From Hordeum vulgare subsp. vulgare (lineage: Eukaryota > Streptophyta > Magnoliopsida > Poales > Poaceae), in assembly GCF_904849725.1 (NCBI RefSeq), contig NC_058524.1:490861763-490925762 (forward strand): a DNA stretch of 64,000 nt. The letters run 5' to 3'. The stretch's first letter is position 1. Each line of letters starts with the position of its first letter. Shown here piece after piece: positions 45,432-56,222 of this stretch. Under the pieces are notes generated by a model. The model ran no database searches. It was not told the DNA's origin and worked only from the letters and a program-made list of their open reading frames with translations. The translations under genes were made by a program, and so were the position numbers.

Positions 45432-45868
45432 ACTGGCCCTCACGTGCAACTGATCCTCCAAGGCCTTCAGCTCCCCCTCCGAGCCGGCGCGCTGCGCGAC
45501 GAGCTTGCCCAAGTCCAGGTTTCGATACCACGACTTGGCCAAGCTAAGCGCCATGTATGCACCAGCGCGCGTGGCAAAGGCGCGCCAGGCGTCGAGGCGG
45601 GCGCTCCCGACTTCCAGCCAGCGGGACATCCGACTCATTGACGCCGGCTACACGGCGTCGGGCCACAGCACCCTTATCATCGACGAGCCCGCGCTCTGGA
45701 GCTGCTCCCGGGAGTCGGCTAGTACGAGCAGGCGGGCCCTGATGCCAACGGCAATCTCCTCCATAGACCATCCGGCATCGACATCCACCTCCTCACCAGC
45801 AGCGCGACACTCCTCGCGGCTGGTCTCCACAGGTGTTTCAGCCGCTTCCCGTGTCCCAGGAAAGATTC
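45432..45868 (-). pseudogene. Tat-T antisense gene, last exon (5' part)
   Basis: The exon begins after a CCCCAG acceptor (minus strand, 45869-45874) with IFPGTREAAETPVETSREEC, includes GWSMEEIAVGIRARLLVLAD and GAYMALSLAKSWYRNLDLGK, and ends at the solo LTR. An in-frame stop lies at 45648 (DAV*PAS). The splice joins C|GA to make Arg, keeping the frame from the previous exon. Confidence 0.72.
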
Positions 45869-45953
45869 CTGGGGTATGGGAAGTGGTGCGAAGAGGAATA
45901 AGAGGGGAGGCCAACAAAAGAGAAAGATCAAGACAAGATAAAGAAAAGCTTAC

Positions 45954-46434
45954 GATTGAAATGGATGTCGGTCTCGCGGGCCTCTTCCAAGGCCTCGTGC
46001 TCCCGCATCGCGCTCTCTTGAGTCGCGTGGGAGAGCTCGCCTCGGAGGGCCTCGGCTGCCTCCATCGCCTTAGCCAGCTGCGCCTGCCTTTGGGTCATGG
46101 CCTCCTCCTTCTCCTTCAGGGCAGTGTCCTTGAGCTTCATCTCCTCGAGATGAGCCGTCTTAAGGCGCTCCGTGTCGACAGCATGGGAGGTGTCCTTCTC
46201 CTGAAGGGTGGCGCGCAGCTCCTCCAGTTTGGCCTGAAGGTCCGCCTCGCGATCCTTCTTCTCCGTCTAGAGAAGACCCAACTGCTGCTGGAGCTGCTTG
46301 TCTGCCTCGCGCAAGGCGCATCTCTCTGAGACGGCAGCGTCCAACTGGCCCTTAAGATCGCCGACTTGGCCATCAGCCGCCTGGATCTGGGCCCGCAGCA
46401 CATTATACGCCTGCACTTGGGCGTCACGAAGCTC
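45954..46434 (-). pseudogene. Tat-T antisense gene, coiled-coil exon
   Basis: This 481-bp exon lies between a TTTGTAG acceptor (after 46434) and a C|GTAAGC donor (45948-45953). It encodes a long heptad-rich coiled coil, from ELRDAQVQAYNVLRAQIQAA to ALEEARETDIHFN, with a stop at 46268 (LGLL*TEKK). The plus-strand 274-codon open frame over this region is a shadow. The protein type matches the antisense coiled-coil proteins described for Grande-like elements (family knowledge from memory). Confidence 0.75.
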
Positions 46435-46536
46435 CTACAAACAATACGAATAAAGCAAGAAGTAAGATTCGGCCCGGCTAACTGTTAGTCGGCTCGATTC
46501 TTCGGGGCTACACCCAGTGGGTGCGCTAGCGCGCCC
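46435..46536 (-). other. Intron of the antisense gene, part left of Ath-A
   Basis: It holds one copy of a repeat with ACACCCAGTGGGTGCGCTAG, whose second copy is at 56083-56154. GCGCTAGCGC (46523-46532) is a perfect palindrome beside the Ath-A insertion point. Confidence 0.65.
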
Positions 46537-46718
46537 TGATAACCCACAAGTATAGGGGATCGCAACACTTTTCGAGGGTAGAGTATTCAACCCAAATTTG
46601 TTGATTCGACACAAGGGGAAGCCAAAGAATATTCTTGAGTATTAGTAGTTGAGTTGTCAATTCAACCACACCTTAAAGACTTAGTATCTGCAGCAAAGTT
46701 TCAGTAGAAAAGTAGTGC

Positions 46719-46800
46719 GGTAGTAACGGTAGCAGCAGTAACAGTAGCAGTGATGACAGCAGTAGCGGTAACAGTAGCAGTAGTGACAATAGTAGCGGTC
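46719..46800. repeat. GTA/GCA/ACA trinucleotide-rich tract in Ath-A LTR
   Basis: Imperfect repeats of GTAGCAGTAACA. Counterparts lie at 54829-54895 (other Ath-A LTR) and about 56576-56655 (Ath-B), with different copy numbers. Confidence 0.85.
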
Positions 46801-47616
46801 AAGTAACTTAGCAAGGACCAGTAGGAAAAGCTCGTAGGCATTGGATCAATGATGGATAATTATGTCTGATGACATTCATCATGTAATAGTTATAACATGG
46901 GGTGATTTGTAACTAGCTCGAGTTCGTCAATGTAATGTAGGCATGTATTCCGTATTTAGTCATACGTGCTTATGGAAAAGAACTTGCATGACATCTATTG
47001 TCCATCCCTCCCGTGGCAGCGGGGTCCTAATGGAAACTAAGGGATATTAAGGTCTCCTTTTACTAGAGAACCGGAACAAAGCATTAGCACATACTGAATA
47101 CATGAACTCCTCATACTATGGTCATCTTCGGGAGTGGTACCGGCTATTGTCACTCCGGGGTTACGAGGTCATAACACATAGTAGGTGACTACAACTTGCA
47201 AGATAGGATCAAGAACACACATATATTGATGGAAACATAATAGGTTCAGATCTGGAATCATAGCACTCGGGCCCTGGTGACAAGCATTAAGCATAACAAA
47301 GTAGTAGCAACATCAATCTTAGAACACAGTGGATACTAGGGATCAAACCCCATCAAAAGTAACTCGATTACATGATAGATCTCATCCAACCCATCACCGT
47401 ATAGCAAGCCTACGATGAGATTACTCACGAACGGTGAATAGCATCATGGAATTGGCGATGAAGAATAGTTGGTGACGACGACGGCGTCGATTCCCCTCTC
47501 CAGAGCCCAGAACGGACTCCAGATCTGCCCTCCAGAGGAAGAACAGGTGGTGGCAGCGGCTCCGTGTCGTGAAACGCGGTGAACTCTTCTCTCTTTTTTT
47601 TTTCTGGGCGAGAGAG

Positions 47617-47627
47617 AATATATATAG
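47617..47627 (-). promoter_or_regulatory. TATA box of Ath-A LTR
   Basis: CTATATATATT on the minus strand, between the GC-rich inverted repeat and the CTCTCTCGCCCAG stretch. Confidence 0.65.
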
Positions 47628-47947
47628 CTGGAGTTGGAGGCTGCGGAGCCACGAGGGCCTTACAAGCGTGCCACGCGCGGCCAGGGGGGCCCGCACCTCC
47701 TAGGCTTGTGGGCTCCTGGCTCCGCGTCTCCAGGTAATTCTTGCGGCAATATTTTTTATATATTCCACAAAAATCCTCGTAAATTTCCAGGTCATTCCGA
47801 GAACTTTTATTTCTGCGCAAAAACAACACCATGGCAATTCTGCTGAAAACAGCATCAGTCCGGGTTAGTTCCATTCAAATCATGCAAATTAGAGTCCAAA
47901 ACAAGGGCAAAAGAGTTTGGAAAAGTAGATGCGATGGAGACGTACCA

Positions 47948-47962
47948 ACTCCCCCAAGCTTA
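47948..47962 (-). other. Ath-A polypurine tract
   Basis: TAAGCTTGGGGGAGT on the minus strand; identical 15-mer at 49929-49943. Confidence 0.8.
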
Positions 47963-49928
47963 AAGCCTTGCTTGTCCTCAAGCAATTCAGTTGACAAACT
48001 GAAAGAGACAAAAGAAAAACTTTTACGAACTCTGTTTGATCTTGTTGTTGTAATTATGTCTAACTCATATTCAGATTTTCAGGAAGATCATAAGCTAACC
48101 ACATAAGCAATGACATTTAGGTGTCATGTTGTACTCATATCAATGGCATAATCAACTAGCGAGCAATAATAATAAGTTTCAAACGTCAACACTTCAGTCA
48201 AAACAAACATGAAAACAATATGAACAGATGGTATCTCGCTAGCCCTTTCTGAGACCGCAAAACATAAATGCAGAGCACCTTCAAAGACCAAGGGCTGACT
48301 GAACATTGTAATTCATGGCAAAGAAGATCTAGTCACAGTCATACTCAATATAAATCAATAGCAAAGCATAAAAATGATGGAGGTGCTCTCTAAATGGTGA
48401 TTTTATAAGAAGAGGATGACTCAACAGAAACGTAAATAGATAGGCCCTTCGCAGAGGAAAGCATTGATTTGCAGAGGTGCCAGAGCTCAAGCTTTTAAAA
48501 CAGTGATACATAATTTTGGGTGGCATGCTTTCATTGTCAACGCGATGACCAAGAGTTTTCACCATCTTCCATGCTACACAAATTATAGGCGGTTCCCAAA
48601 CAGAAAAGTAAAGTTTTGACTCTCCCGCCACCGATCAATCACACTCCACGACTAGCCGAATCCTCGGGCGCCGTCCATACCAACAACAATCCAAGGGGAG
48701 TTTTGTTTGCAATTATATTTTCGATTTGAGCATGGAATTAGGCATTCCCATTACCGGCCCCTTTCTCGTGAGTGATAGTGAATAAACACGTATCGAGGAT
48801 AACACGCCTAGCATGAAAGATACTGACCGCCCCTTGTCACCACATGAGCGGTTCGGGCATACAAAACAAATTATTACTTGAAGGTTTAGAGAGTGGAACA
48901 TGCAAATTTACTTGGAATGGCAAGTAGATACCGCATATAGGTAGGCATGGTGGACGCATATGGAACAACTTAGGGTTTATGGAAGTGGATGCACAAGCAG
49001 TATTCCCACTTAGTACAAGTGAAGGCTAGCAAAAGACTGGGAAGCGACCAACTAGAGAGCGACAATAGTCATTAATATGCATTGGAACTAACCAACATTG
49101 AGTGCAAGCATGAGTAGGATATAAATCACCATAAACATGAATATCATAGAGGCTATGTTGATTTTGTTTCAACTACATGCGTGAACATGTGCCAAGTCAA
49201 GCCACTGGAATCATTCAAAGGAGGATACCATCATATCCTACTACATCATAATCATCTTGAAATTCATGTTGGCATCCAAGACAAACCATTATAAGCTCCT
49301 AGCTAATTAAGCATGTCATCAGAAACTATGATTTCTAAGTTGTCATTGCAAACATATTTCTTTCATAACAATGCTGAATTAGGAGCGATGAGCTAGTCAT
49401 ATTTACAAAAACAAAATAGGTCAAGTTCATACCAGCTTTTCCAGACTCGGTCACTTCATCATATATCGTCATTATTGCCTTTCACTTGCACGACCGAATG
49501 ATGTGAATAATAATGAGAGTGTTATTGCATTGGACTAAGCTGGAATCTGCAAGCAAACACAGAGGAGAAGACAAAGTAATATGACTCTTTGAAGTATAAA
49601 CAATAGTGCACAAGAGAGCCACTAAACATTTTAACCATGGTCTTCTACCTTGACCCAAAGAAAAAAGAAAACAATTTACACGAGAAAGCTCACAACAGGC
49701 AAAAGAAGAACGGGAAATATTTTTGGGTTTTCTTTTTAAATATCACTAAGCAAGCTGGAAAGCAAACTTACAACTAATTTTTTTTTGTTTTTCTCAAATT
49801 CAAACAAACACACGAGAAGAAAGCGAGAAAAAGAAATAAACTAGCATGGATGATACAGTGGCAAAGTGTGAACACCGACTATCAAAGTGAATGTGTGAGC
49901 ATAAATATAAAGTCGGTGAGAAACACGT
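47963..49928 (-). other. Ath-A 3' noncoding region
   Basis: About 2 kb between the two PPT copies, no credible ORF. It aligns by eye with 57866-59766 of Ath-B and carries the conserved 17-nt motif at 48937-48953. Confidence 0.7.
48937..48953. other. Conserved noncoding motif, copy 4
   Basis: ATAGGTAGGCATGGTGG (one difference), followed by GGAAGTGGATGCACAAGCAG. Confidence 0.78.
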
Positions 49929-49943
49929 ACTCCCCCAAGCTTA
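49929..49943 (-). other. Ath-A internal second PPT copy
   Basis: ACTCCCCCAAGCTTA on the plus strand, identical to the terminal PPT, 21 bp past the end of the extra ORF (49964). Confidence 0.8.
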
Positions 49944-49963
49944 TGCTTTTGGCCTAAGTTGGT

Positions 49964-51037
49964 TTATTCCCAAGGAGGGAAGTAACCGTCTCCGGGGTAC
50001 TCCGGAGTGTACTGAGGGTGCCACTACTGGGTGAGCTCCTCTGGCTCCCACTGATAAACTAGCGTCTGGTACTCGGCTGGTGGTTCGGGCATGGGCGCGT
50101 GTGGTGGCGTTATGCCCCAATATGCGTAGATGTCCGAGGGCGTAATGATGTACCTGCCTAGATGAAGATTGAACAAAGAAGGAGCAGGCAAAGTAATAGT
50201 CTCACGAGTACCCTCGCTAAATACCAAGTTATAAATCATCCCCTTATTATTATCTTTATCAAGAAAGTCATGGTGAACCATGTTATCATAATCTAAATAT
50301 CTCTTAGGAAGAAGCATCTCTTCTTCCTCGTACAGTCTAATAGGTATCTCAAAATGTTTAGCAAGACGGGTACCATAGATACCTCCATAAACAGCACCTT
50401 TAGTACGGTTCGTGTTCAACCGTTGAGCCACTATAGCGCCCAAGCTATAAGTTTTATCTTTATAAAGAGCTTCACGCAAAACCGCAAGATCTGGGGAGCT
50501 AAGAGCCCCAGCTTTCCCACGGCCAATCAAGCATTTTCCCACGAATAATGAGAGATACCGAAGCACGGGAAAATGTACACTAGCAACTCTAGCGCAAGAC
50601 ACTCCTCTCTCCTCTCCTACAACAATAGTATCAATGAAAGCTTCCAAGTCCCGTGGACGAGGTTCATGAATATCCCCAACATAAGGTAAATTGCAAACAT
50701 TGCAAAAATCCTGAAGTGACATGCGCTGGGGGATATCATATAACTTGAACTCAACCATAGGAGGATTCTTCCTTGGATAGAAATTAAAGCTTTGCACCAA
50801 AACATTAGTGAGGAGGAGGTATTGTGGACACTTATCTTCAACAAATGCGGTAAGGCCTCCGTTCTCCACCAACTAATGAAAATCGTCATAAAGACCGGCG
50901 GCACGTAAGAGCACATCGCTTGGCCACTCGCACACTCGAACTTCTGCAACTCGGGGGACCGGATACTTGGGTTTCTTCTTCTCATTTTCATCTTCCTTGC
51001 GGTCACGGCTTGAAGAGCCTCTTAGGAACCTCCTCAT
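49964..51037 (-). pseudogene. Ath-A extra ORF (ATHILA ORF1-like), two stops
   Basis: A frame of 357 codons from MRRFLRGSSSRDRKEDEN (51037) to FPPWE*. It is open except for two nonsense codons, near 50873 and at 50024, with no frameshift. The segment SFNFYPRKNPPMVEFKLYDI followed by MSLQDFCNVCNLPYVGDIHE resembles the ATHILA ORF1 / plant-mobile-domain-like pattern; this is a resemblance from memory. No signal peptide or transmembrane helix is visible, so it is not Env-like. The equivalent Ath-B frame (59802-60872) matches nearly residue for residue. Function unknown. Confidence 0.7.
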
Positions 51038-51055
51038 CTTTTACTTTTTCTTACT

Positions 51056-51287
51056 CTGAAAATTTCTGAAATTTTTAGTGACTCAAAAGAAAAGTGAACA
51101 AGGCTCAACAAAACTCATAGCAACTAGTCCTACAAGTGCCTAGAGGCCATATCATGCATCAAAACTACTTGGGACCAACTAAAATTAACATGCAAAGCTC
51201 AAGAACAGGGTCACCAAGGCAGCAAAAATACGCAACGAATAAAGCACTAGAGCAAAAACTAATTGGACCAATGGAGGAGTCACATAC
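51056..51287 (-). other. Possible leader intron before Ath-A extra ORF
   Basis: On the minus strand a CTTG|GTATGT donor (51287) and a TTTTCAG acceptor (51056) frame 232 nt, A/T-rich at its 3' end. Ath-B has the same length at 60891-61122 with a consensus GTAAGT donor. Confidence 0.45.
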
Positions 51288-51339
51288 CAAGGAACAATTC
51301 CCCAAAAAAGTTTGGTGAATGGGGCTTTGCACAAGGAGA

Positions 51340-51640
51340 TAAAAAAATGCAGCAAGAAGAGCAAGAACACGGGTTTGAGCTGTGGAATGATTTTTTCTAG
51401 AGGTAGGAGAAGGAGATGGGAGCTGGAATAAGTGCAGGGGGCCACGTGGGACCCACAAGCCTGCTAGGGTTGGCCAGGGAGTGCCCGCGCCTCCTGGGCT
51501 TGTGGCCCACTGGTGCATCCCCCTGACTAGCTTCCTATGTCAGAAATTTTTAAAAATTCCAGAAAAAATCATACTTGAATTTTAGGGCATTTGAAGAACT
51601 TTTATTTCCGGGACACTTTTCTAAGGGACGGAAAAAACAG
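51340..51640 (-). repeat. Ath-A internal U3-like hairpin module
   Basis: Inverted repeat CCACAAGCC (51453-51461) / GGCTTGTGG (51497-51505) with outer GTGGG/CCCAC arms. It is flanked by GATTTTTTCTAG on one side and AAAATTCCAGAAAAAATC, then GAACTTTTATTTC, on the other. The order and spacing are those of the LTR at 47590-47820. The TATA box of the LTR is not kept. Confidence 0.65.
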
Positions 51641-51833
51641 AAAATAGGAAAATAAAGTTAAATTTATCATTTTTCTTCTAAGCAACAGAAAGTAAAAGTT
51701 GGGAGCAGAAGGTTGTGACTTATAAATTCATCCATCTCATGGTCATCAAAAGAAATCCGTCAATGAGGTTGATCAAGTCTCCTTGACAAACTTTTTTCGA
51801 ATCACATAAAACCGGAGAATTTTCGAATAATCA
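51641..51833 (-). other. Spacer after gag-protease of Ath-A
   Basis: A/T-rich 190 bp between the protease stop and the hairpin module; nothing else seen. Confidence 0.5.
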
Positions 51834-52604
51834 CTAGGTTACCTCAACGGGGATGTGCATATCCCCAACAAGTAAATTATACTTCATCTTGACAGTGGGT
51901 ATAGGGCATTCAAAGCCTCCAATAAGAATTGATGAAGTTTTTTCAATAGCATTGATGCAATGAACTCGATATTGTTTCTTCGGAAAGTGCACCGTATGCT
52001 CATTATCATTAACATGGAAAGTGACATTGCCTTTGTTGCAATCAATAACAGCCCCTGTAGTGTTTAAAAATGGTCTTCCAAGGATGACCGCCATGGCATC
52101 ATCCTCGGGAATATCCAGAATAACAAAGTTCGTTAAGATAGTAACGTTAGCAACCACAACACGCACATCCTCGCAAATGCCGATAGGAAAAGCAGTTGAT
52201 TTGTCGGCCATTTGCAAAGACATTTCAGTAGGTGTCAACTTATCCAATTCAAGTCTATGATATAAAGAGAGAGGCATAACACTAACACCAGCTCCAAGAT
52301 CGCATAAAGCAGTTCTAACATAATTTCCTTTAATGCAGCAACGTATAGGGGGCACTCCGGGATCACCTAGTTTCTTAGGAGTCCCACCCTTAAAAGTGTA
52401 GTTGGCAAGCATGGTTGAAATCTCAACCTCAGGTATCTTCCTTTTATTAGTCACAATATCTTTCATGTACTTAGCATAAGGAGACATTTTGAGCATATCT
52501 GTCAAACGCATTTGGAAAAAGACAGGTCTAATCATTTCAACAAAGCGCTCAAAATCCTCATCATCCTTTTTCTTGGATGGTTTGGGAGGAAAGGGTATGG
52601 GTTT
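51834..52604 (-). pseudogene. Ath-A protease region
   Basis: The retropepsin-like region has TALCDLGAGVSVMPLSLYHR (Asp in DLG) and AMAVILGRPFLNTTGAVID. It ends MHIPVEVT* at 51834. A stop at 52605 (EPWV*KP) separates it from gag in the same frame. Upstream of the protease core, SPYAKYMKDIVTNKRK is the arm usual in plant Gypsy polyproteins. The element ends its pol here: no RT. Confidence 0.82.
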
Positions 52605-54577
52605 CTAAACCCATGGTTCTCTTTCTTTACCATGCTTCCTAGCAATAAAGTCGTTCTTATCATATCTCTTGTTCTTAGGTTGTGGGTTATCAAGATCAAC
52701 AACAGGTTCAATCTCCACATCCCTATGATTACTATGTTGAGCATCATCCTGAACACCACTATCAATATTATCACTAGGCTCATGTTCATCACCAAATTGT
52801 GTTTCGGCATCAGAAACAGAGACATCATTTGGATTCTCGGGTGTAACAGCAACAGGATTGCTAGCATGCAAGTTCCTATCGTCTTTCTTTTTCTTCCTAA
52901 TAACAGGATGACTAGGTGCATCAGTGCTAACTCCTTGAGAATCTTGTTCAATTCTCTTAGGATGGCCCTCAGGATACAAAGGTTCCTGAGTCATTCTACC
53001 ACCTCTAGTGACAAATCTAATAGAATTGTCATTCAACTCATTGAGCAAGTCATTTTGAGCCTTAAGTACTTGTTCTATTTGAGTAGTCACCATAGAGGCA
53101 TGTTTACTCAAAAGCTTAAGATCATTGACATTTCTATCCACACAAGCACTCATTTGATTAATCATACGAGCATTTTGTCTCAATTGTCTGCTAACATAAT
53201 CATTGAAACTTTGTTGTTTGGCAACAAAGTTATCAAATTCATCTAAGCATAAGCTAGCAGGTTTATCATAAGGAATATCACTCTCATTGAATCTACGAAG
53301 AAATTTACCTCTACTACCTGTGTCGGGTTATCAAGACCATGTATTTCTTCAATAGGTGGTAGATTCTTAACATCTTCAGATTTGATACCTTTCTCTTGCA
53401 TAGATTTCTTGGCTTCTTGCATATCTTCAGGACTGAGGAATAGAATACCTCTTTTCTTTGGAGTTGGCTTCGTAGGTGGTTCGGGAATAGTCCAAGCATT
53501 ATCATTGCTCAAGATATTATTCAATAGAACTTCAGCTTGTTCCACGGTTCGTTCCCTGAAAACACAACCAGCACAACTATCTAGATGGTCCCTAGAAGCA
53601 TCGGTTAGTCCATTATAAAAGATATCAAGTATTTCATTCTTCTCAAGAGGGTGATCAGGCAAAGCATTCAGTAGCTGGACAAGCCTCCCCCAAGCTTGTG
53701 GGAGACTCTCTTCTTCAATTTGCACAAAGTTATATATATGCTGCAAGGCAACATGTTTCTTATGGGCAGGAAAATATTTCTCAGAGAAGTGGTAAATCAT
53801 ATCCTGGGGACTACGCACACAACCAGGAGCAAGAGAAGTAAACCAAGTCTTAGCATCACCCTTTAGTGAGAAAGGAAACAACTTAAGGATATAGTAATGC
53901 CGAATTTTTTCCTCATTCGTGAATAGGGTGGCTATATCATTCAACTTAGTAAGATGTGCTACAACCGTTTCAGAATCATAACCATGAAAAGGATCTTATT
54001 CAACCAAAGTGATTAACTCAGGATCGACAGAGAATTCATAATCATTATCAGTAACAGAGATGGGCGAAGTAGCAAACTTAGGATCGTATTTCATTCTAGC
54101 ATTCAGAGATTTTTCTTTCCACTTGCGCAATAAATTCTCAAGATCATAGCTATCCTTACAAGCAAGAAAGTCTTCAGCTACCTCTCCATCCATAACATAA
54201 CCCTTAGGTATATCAGGCAATTCATATCTAGGAGAGCTAGGTGTAACAGGTGTAACAGCAGGTTCTACTTCAACAATTTCACCAGTTTCAGAAGTATCAT
54301 CACATTTAGCAGTAACTCTAGCAATTTGTGCATCGAGAAATGCACCCAGTGGCATATCATTATCAAGAAAAGCATCATCATAAGCATCATGGATAGAATA
54401 AGCGGCATCATCAAGCACAGGCGACATATCAAAATTACCAATAGGTGGTGGTGTCGCAAATTTACTCATAACTGAAGGTGAATCAAGTGCAGAGCTAGAT
54501 GGTAGTTCCTTACCTGTCCTTGTAGTTGAGGTCAAGACTTTAGTTTTTGGATCTCTCAGATTCCTCATAGTGATCAA
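52605..54577 (-). pseudogene. Ath-A gag, stop and frameshift
   Basis: It starts MITMRNLRDPKTKVLTSTTR at 54577. The first 193 codons are acidic; a stop at 53996 (TLVE*DPF; Ser in Ath-B) precedes the Gag core with YYILKLFPFSLKGDAKTWFT, FSEKYFPAHKK and QAWGRLVQLLNALPDHP. A frameshift near 53290 leads to a coiled-coil part (SFNDYVSRQLRQNARMINQM) and an acidic region. No zinc knuckle is seen. The long plus-strand frame at 52512-53246 is a shadow. Confidence 0.83.
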
Positions 54578-54618
54578 CAGACGTAAATCCCAAGTGACTC
54601 AAAGAATAGAGCTATGCT

Positions 54619-54635
54619 TCCCGGCAACGGCGCCA
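54619..54635 (-). other. Ath-A primer-binding site
   Basis: TGGCGCCGTTGCCGGGA on the minus strand, 10 nt from the LTR edge (one G shorter than in Ath-W). Confidence 0.85.
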
Positions 54636-54645
54636 GAAAAGGGTC

Positions 54646-56040
54646 TAATAACCCACAAGTATATGGGATCGCAACAGTTTTCAAGGCTAGAGTATTCAAC
54701 CCAAATTTGTTGATTCAACATAAGGGGAAGCCAAAGAATATTCTCGAGTATTAGAAGTTGAGTTGTCAATTCAACCACACCTGAAAGACTTAGTATCTGC
54801 GGCAAAGTTTCAGTAAAAAAGTAGTGCGACAGTAACGGTAGCAACGGTAACAGTAGCGGTAACAGTAGCACTAGTGACAATAGTAGCTGTCAAGTAACTT
54901 AGCAAGGACCGGTAGGAAAAGCTCGTAGGCATTGGATCGGTGATGGATAATTATGTCGGATGACATTCATCATGTAACAGTTATAACATGGGGTGATTTG
55001 TAACTAGCTCCAGTTCGTCAATGTAAAGTAGGCATGTATTCCGTATTAAGACATATGTGCTTATGGAAAAGAACCTGCATGACATCTATTGTCCATCCCT
55101 CCCGTGGCAGCAGGGTCCTAATGGAAACTAAGGGATATTAAGGTCTCCTTTTAATAGTGAACCGGAACAAAGCATTAGCACATAGTGAATACATGAACTC
55201 CTCATACTATGCTCATCTCCGGGAGTGGTACCGACTATTGTCACTCCAGGGTTGCCGGGTCATAACACATAGTAGGTGACTACAACTTGCAAGATAGGAT
55301 CAAGAACACACATATATTAATGAAAACATAATAGGTTCAGATCTGAAATCATGGCACTCGGGCCCTAGTGACAAGCATTAAGCATAGCAAAGTAGTAGCA
55401 ACATCAATCTTAGAACATAGTGGATACTAGGGATCAAGCCCCATCAAAACTAACTCGATTACATGATAGATATCATCCAACCCATCACCGTCAAGCAAGC
55501 CTACAATGAGATTACTCACGAACGGTGAAGAGCATCATGGAATTGGCCATGAAGGATGGTTGGTGATGACGACGGCATCGATCTCCCCTCTCCGGAGCCC
55601 AGAACAGACTCCAGATCTGCCCTCTAGAGGAAGAACGGGTGGTGGCGGCGGCTCCGTGTCGTGAAAGGCGATGAACTCTTCTCTCTTAATTTTTTCTGGG
55701 CGAGAGAGAATATATAGAGCTGGAGTTGGAGGCTGCGAAGCCATGAGGGCCTCACAAGCCTGTTAGGCACGGCCACTGGGGGCCCGCGCCTCCTGGTCTT
55801 GTGGGCTCCTGGCTCCACGTCTCCACGTAATTCTTGCGCTAGTATTTTTTATATATTCCACAAAAGTCCTCGTAAATTTCCACGTCATTCCGAGAACTTT
55901 TATTTCTGCGCAAAAAAAACACCATGGCAATTCTGCTGAAAACAGCGTCAGTCCGGGTTAGTTCCATTCAAATCATGCAAATTAGAGTCCAAAACAAGGG
56001 CAAAAGAGTTTGGAAAAGTAGATACGATGGAGACGTATCA
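54646..56040 (-). repeat. Ath-A 5' LTR
   Basis: 1395-bp partner of 46537-47947. The outer TG has become TA (TAATAACCC at 54646); the other end is intact, GGAGACGTATCA. Confidence 0.92.
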
Positions 56041-56222
56041 TGCCCCCACTAAAAAAGCAAATACAACCATGGTACAAGGAGATCCGGCCCGGCCAATGCT
56101 TGGTCGGCCCGATTCTCGGGGGCTACACCCAGTGGGTGCGCTGGCGCGCCCCCACTGATTCAAGAGGAAGAAACAAAAAGCCAAAACCAAAGCAGAGAAG
56201 ATGCAAAAGATAAAGGACTCAC
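56041..56222 (-). other. Intron of the antisense gene, part right of Ath-A
   Basis: It begins (minus strand) with the consensus donor GTGAGT at 56217-56222 and carries the second copy of the ACACCCAGTGGGTGCGCTGG repeat (56083-56154). Confidence 0.68.

Larger units (their letters stand above)
46537..47947 (-). repeat. Ath-A 3' LTR
   Basis: 1411 bp from TGATAACCCACAAGTATAGG to GGAGACGTACCA (terminal TATCA mutated). Contains a GTA/GCA trinucleotide-rich tract (46719-46800), minus-strand TATA box (47617-47627) and the GC-rich inverted repeat (about 47640-47730). Confidence 0.92.
46537..56040 (-). mobile_element. Ath-A: non-autonomous Athila-like element (gag-protease plus extra ORF)
   Basis: A 9504-bp element with LTRs 46537-47947 and 54646-56040; flanks CGCCC (46532-46536) and TGCCC (56041-56045). 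Minus strand: PBS, gag-protease, U3-like module, leader intron, extra ORF, internal PPT, noncoding region, PPT. No RT, RNase H or integrase. It sits in an intron of the Tat-T antisense gene and is a sibling of Ath-B. Confidence 0.9.

Noticed and set aside
45505..46329. 274-codon plus-strand frame
   Set aside because: It is the complement of the antisense coiled-coil exons, which have splice sites and heptads; the plus-strand protein is leucine/arginine-rich without motifs and runs through the intron.
52512..53246. 244-codon hydrophobic plus-strand frame, with a similar one at 62351-62983
   Set aside because: Present in both Ath-A and Ath-B, so at first suggestive of a conserved antisense gene, but it mirrors the coiled-coil and acidic part of Gag and is conserved only because Gag is.
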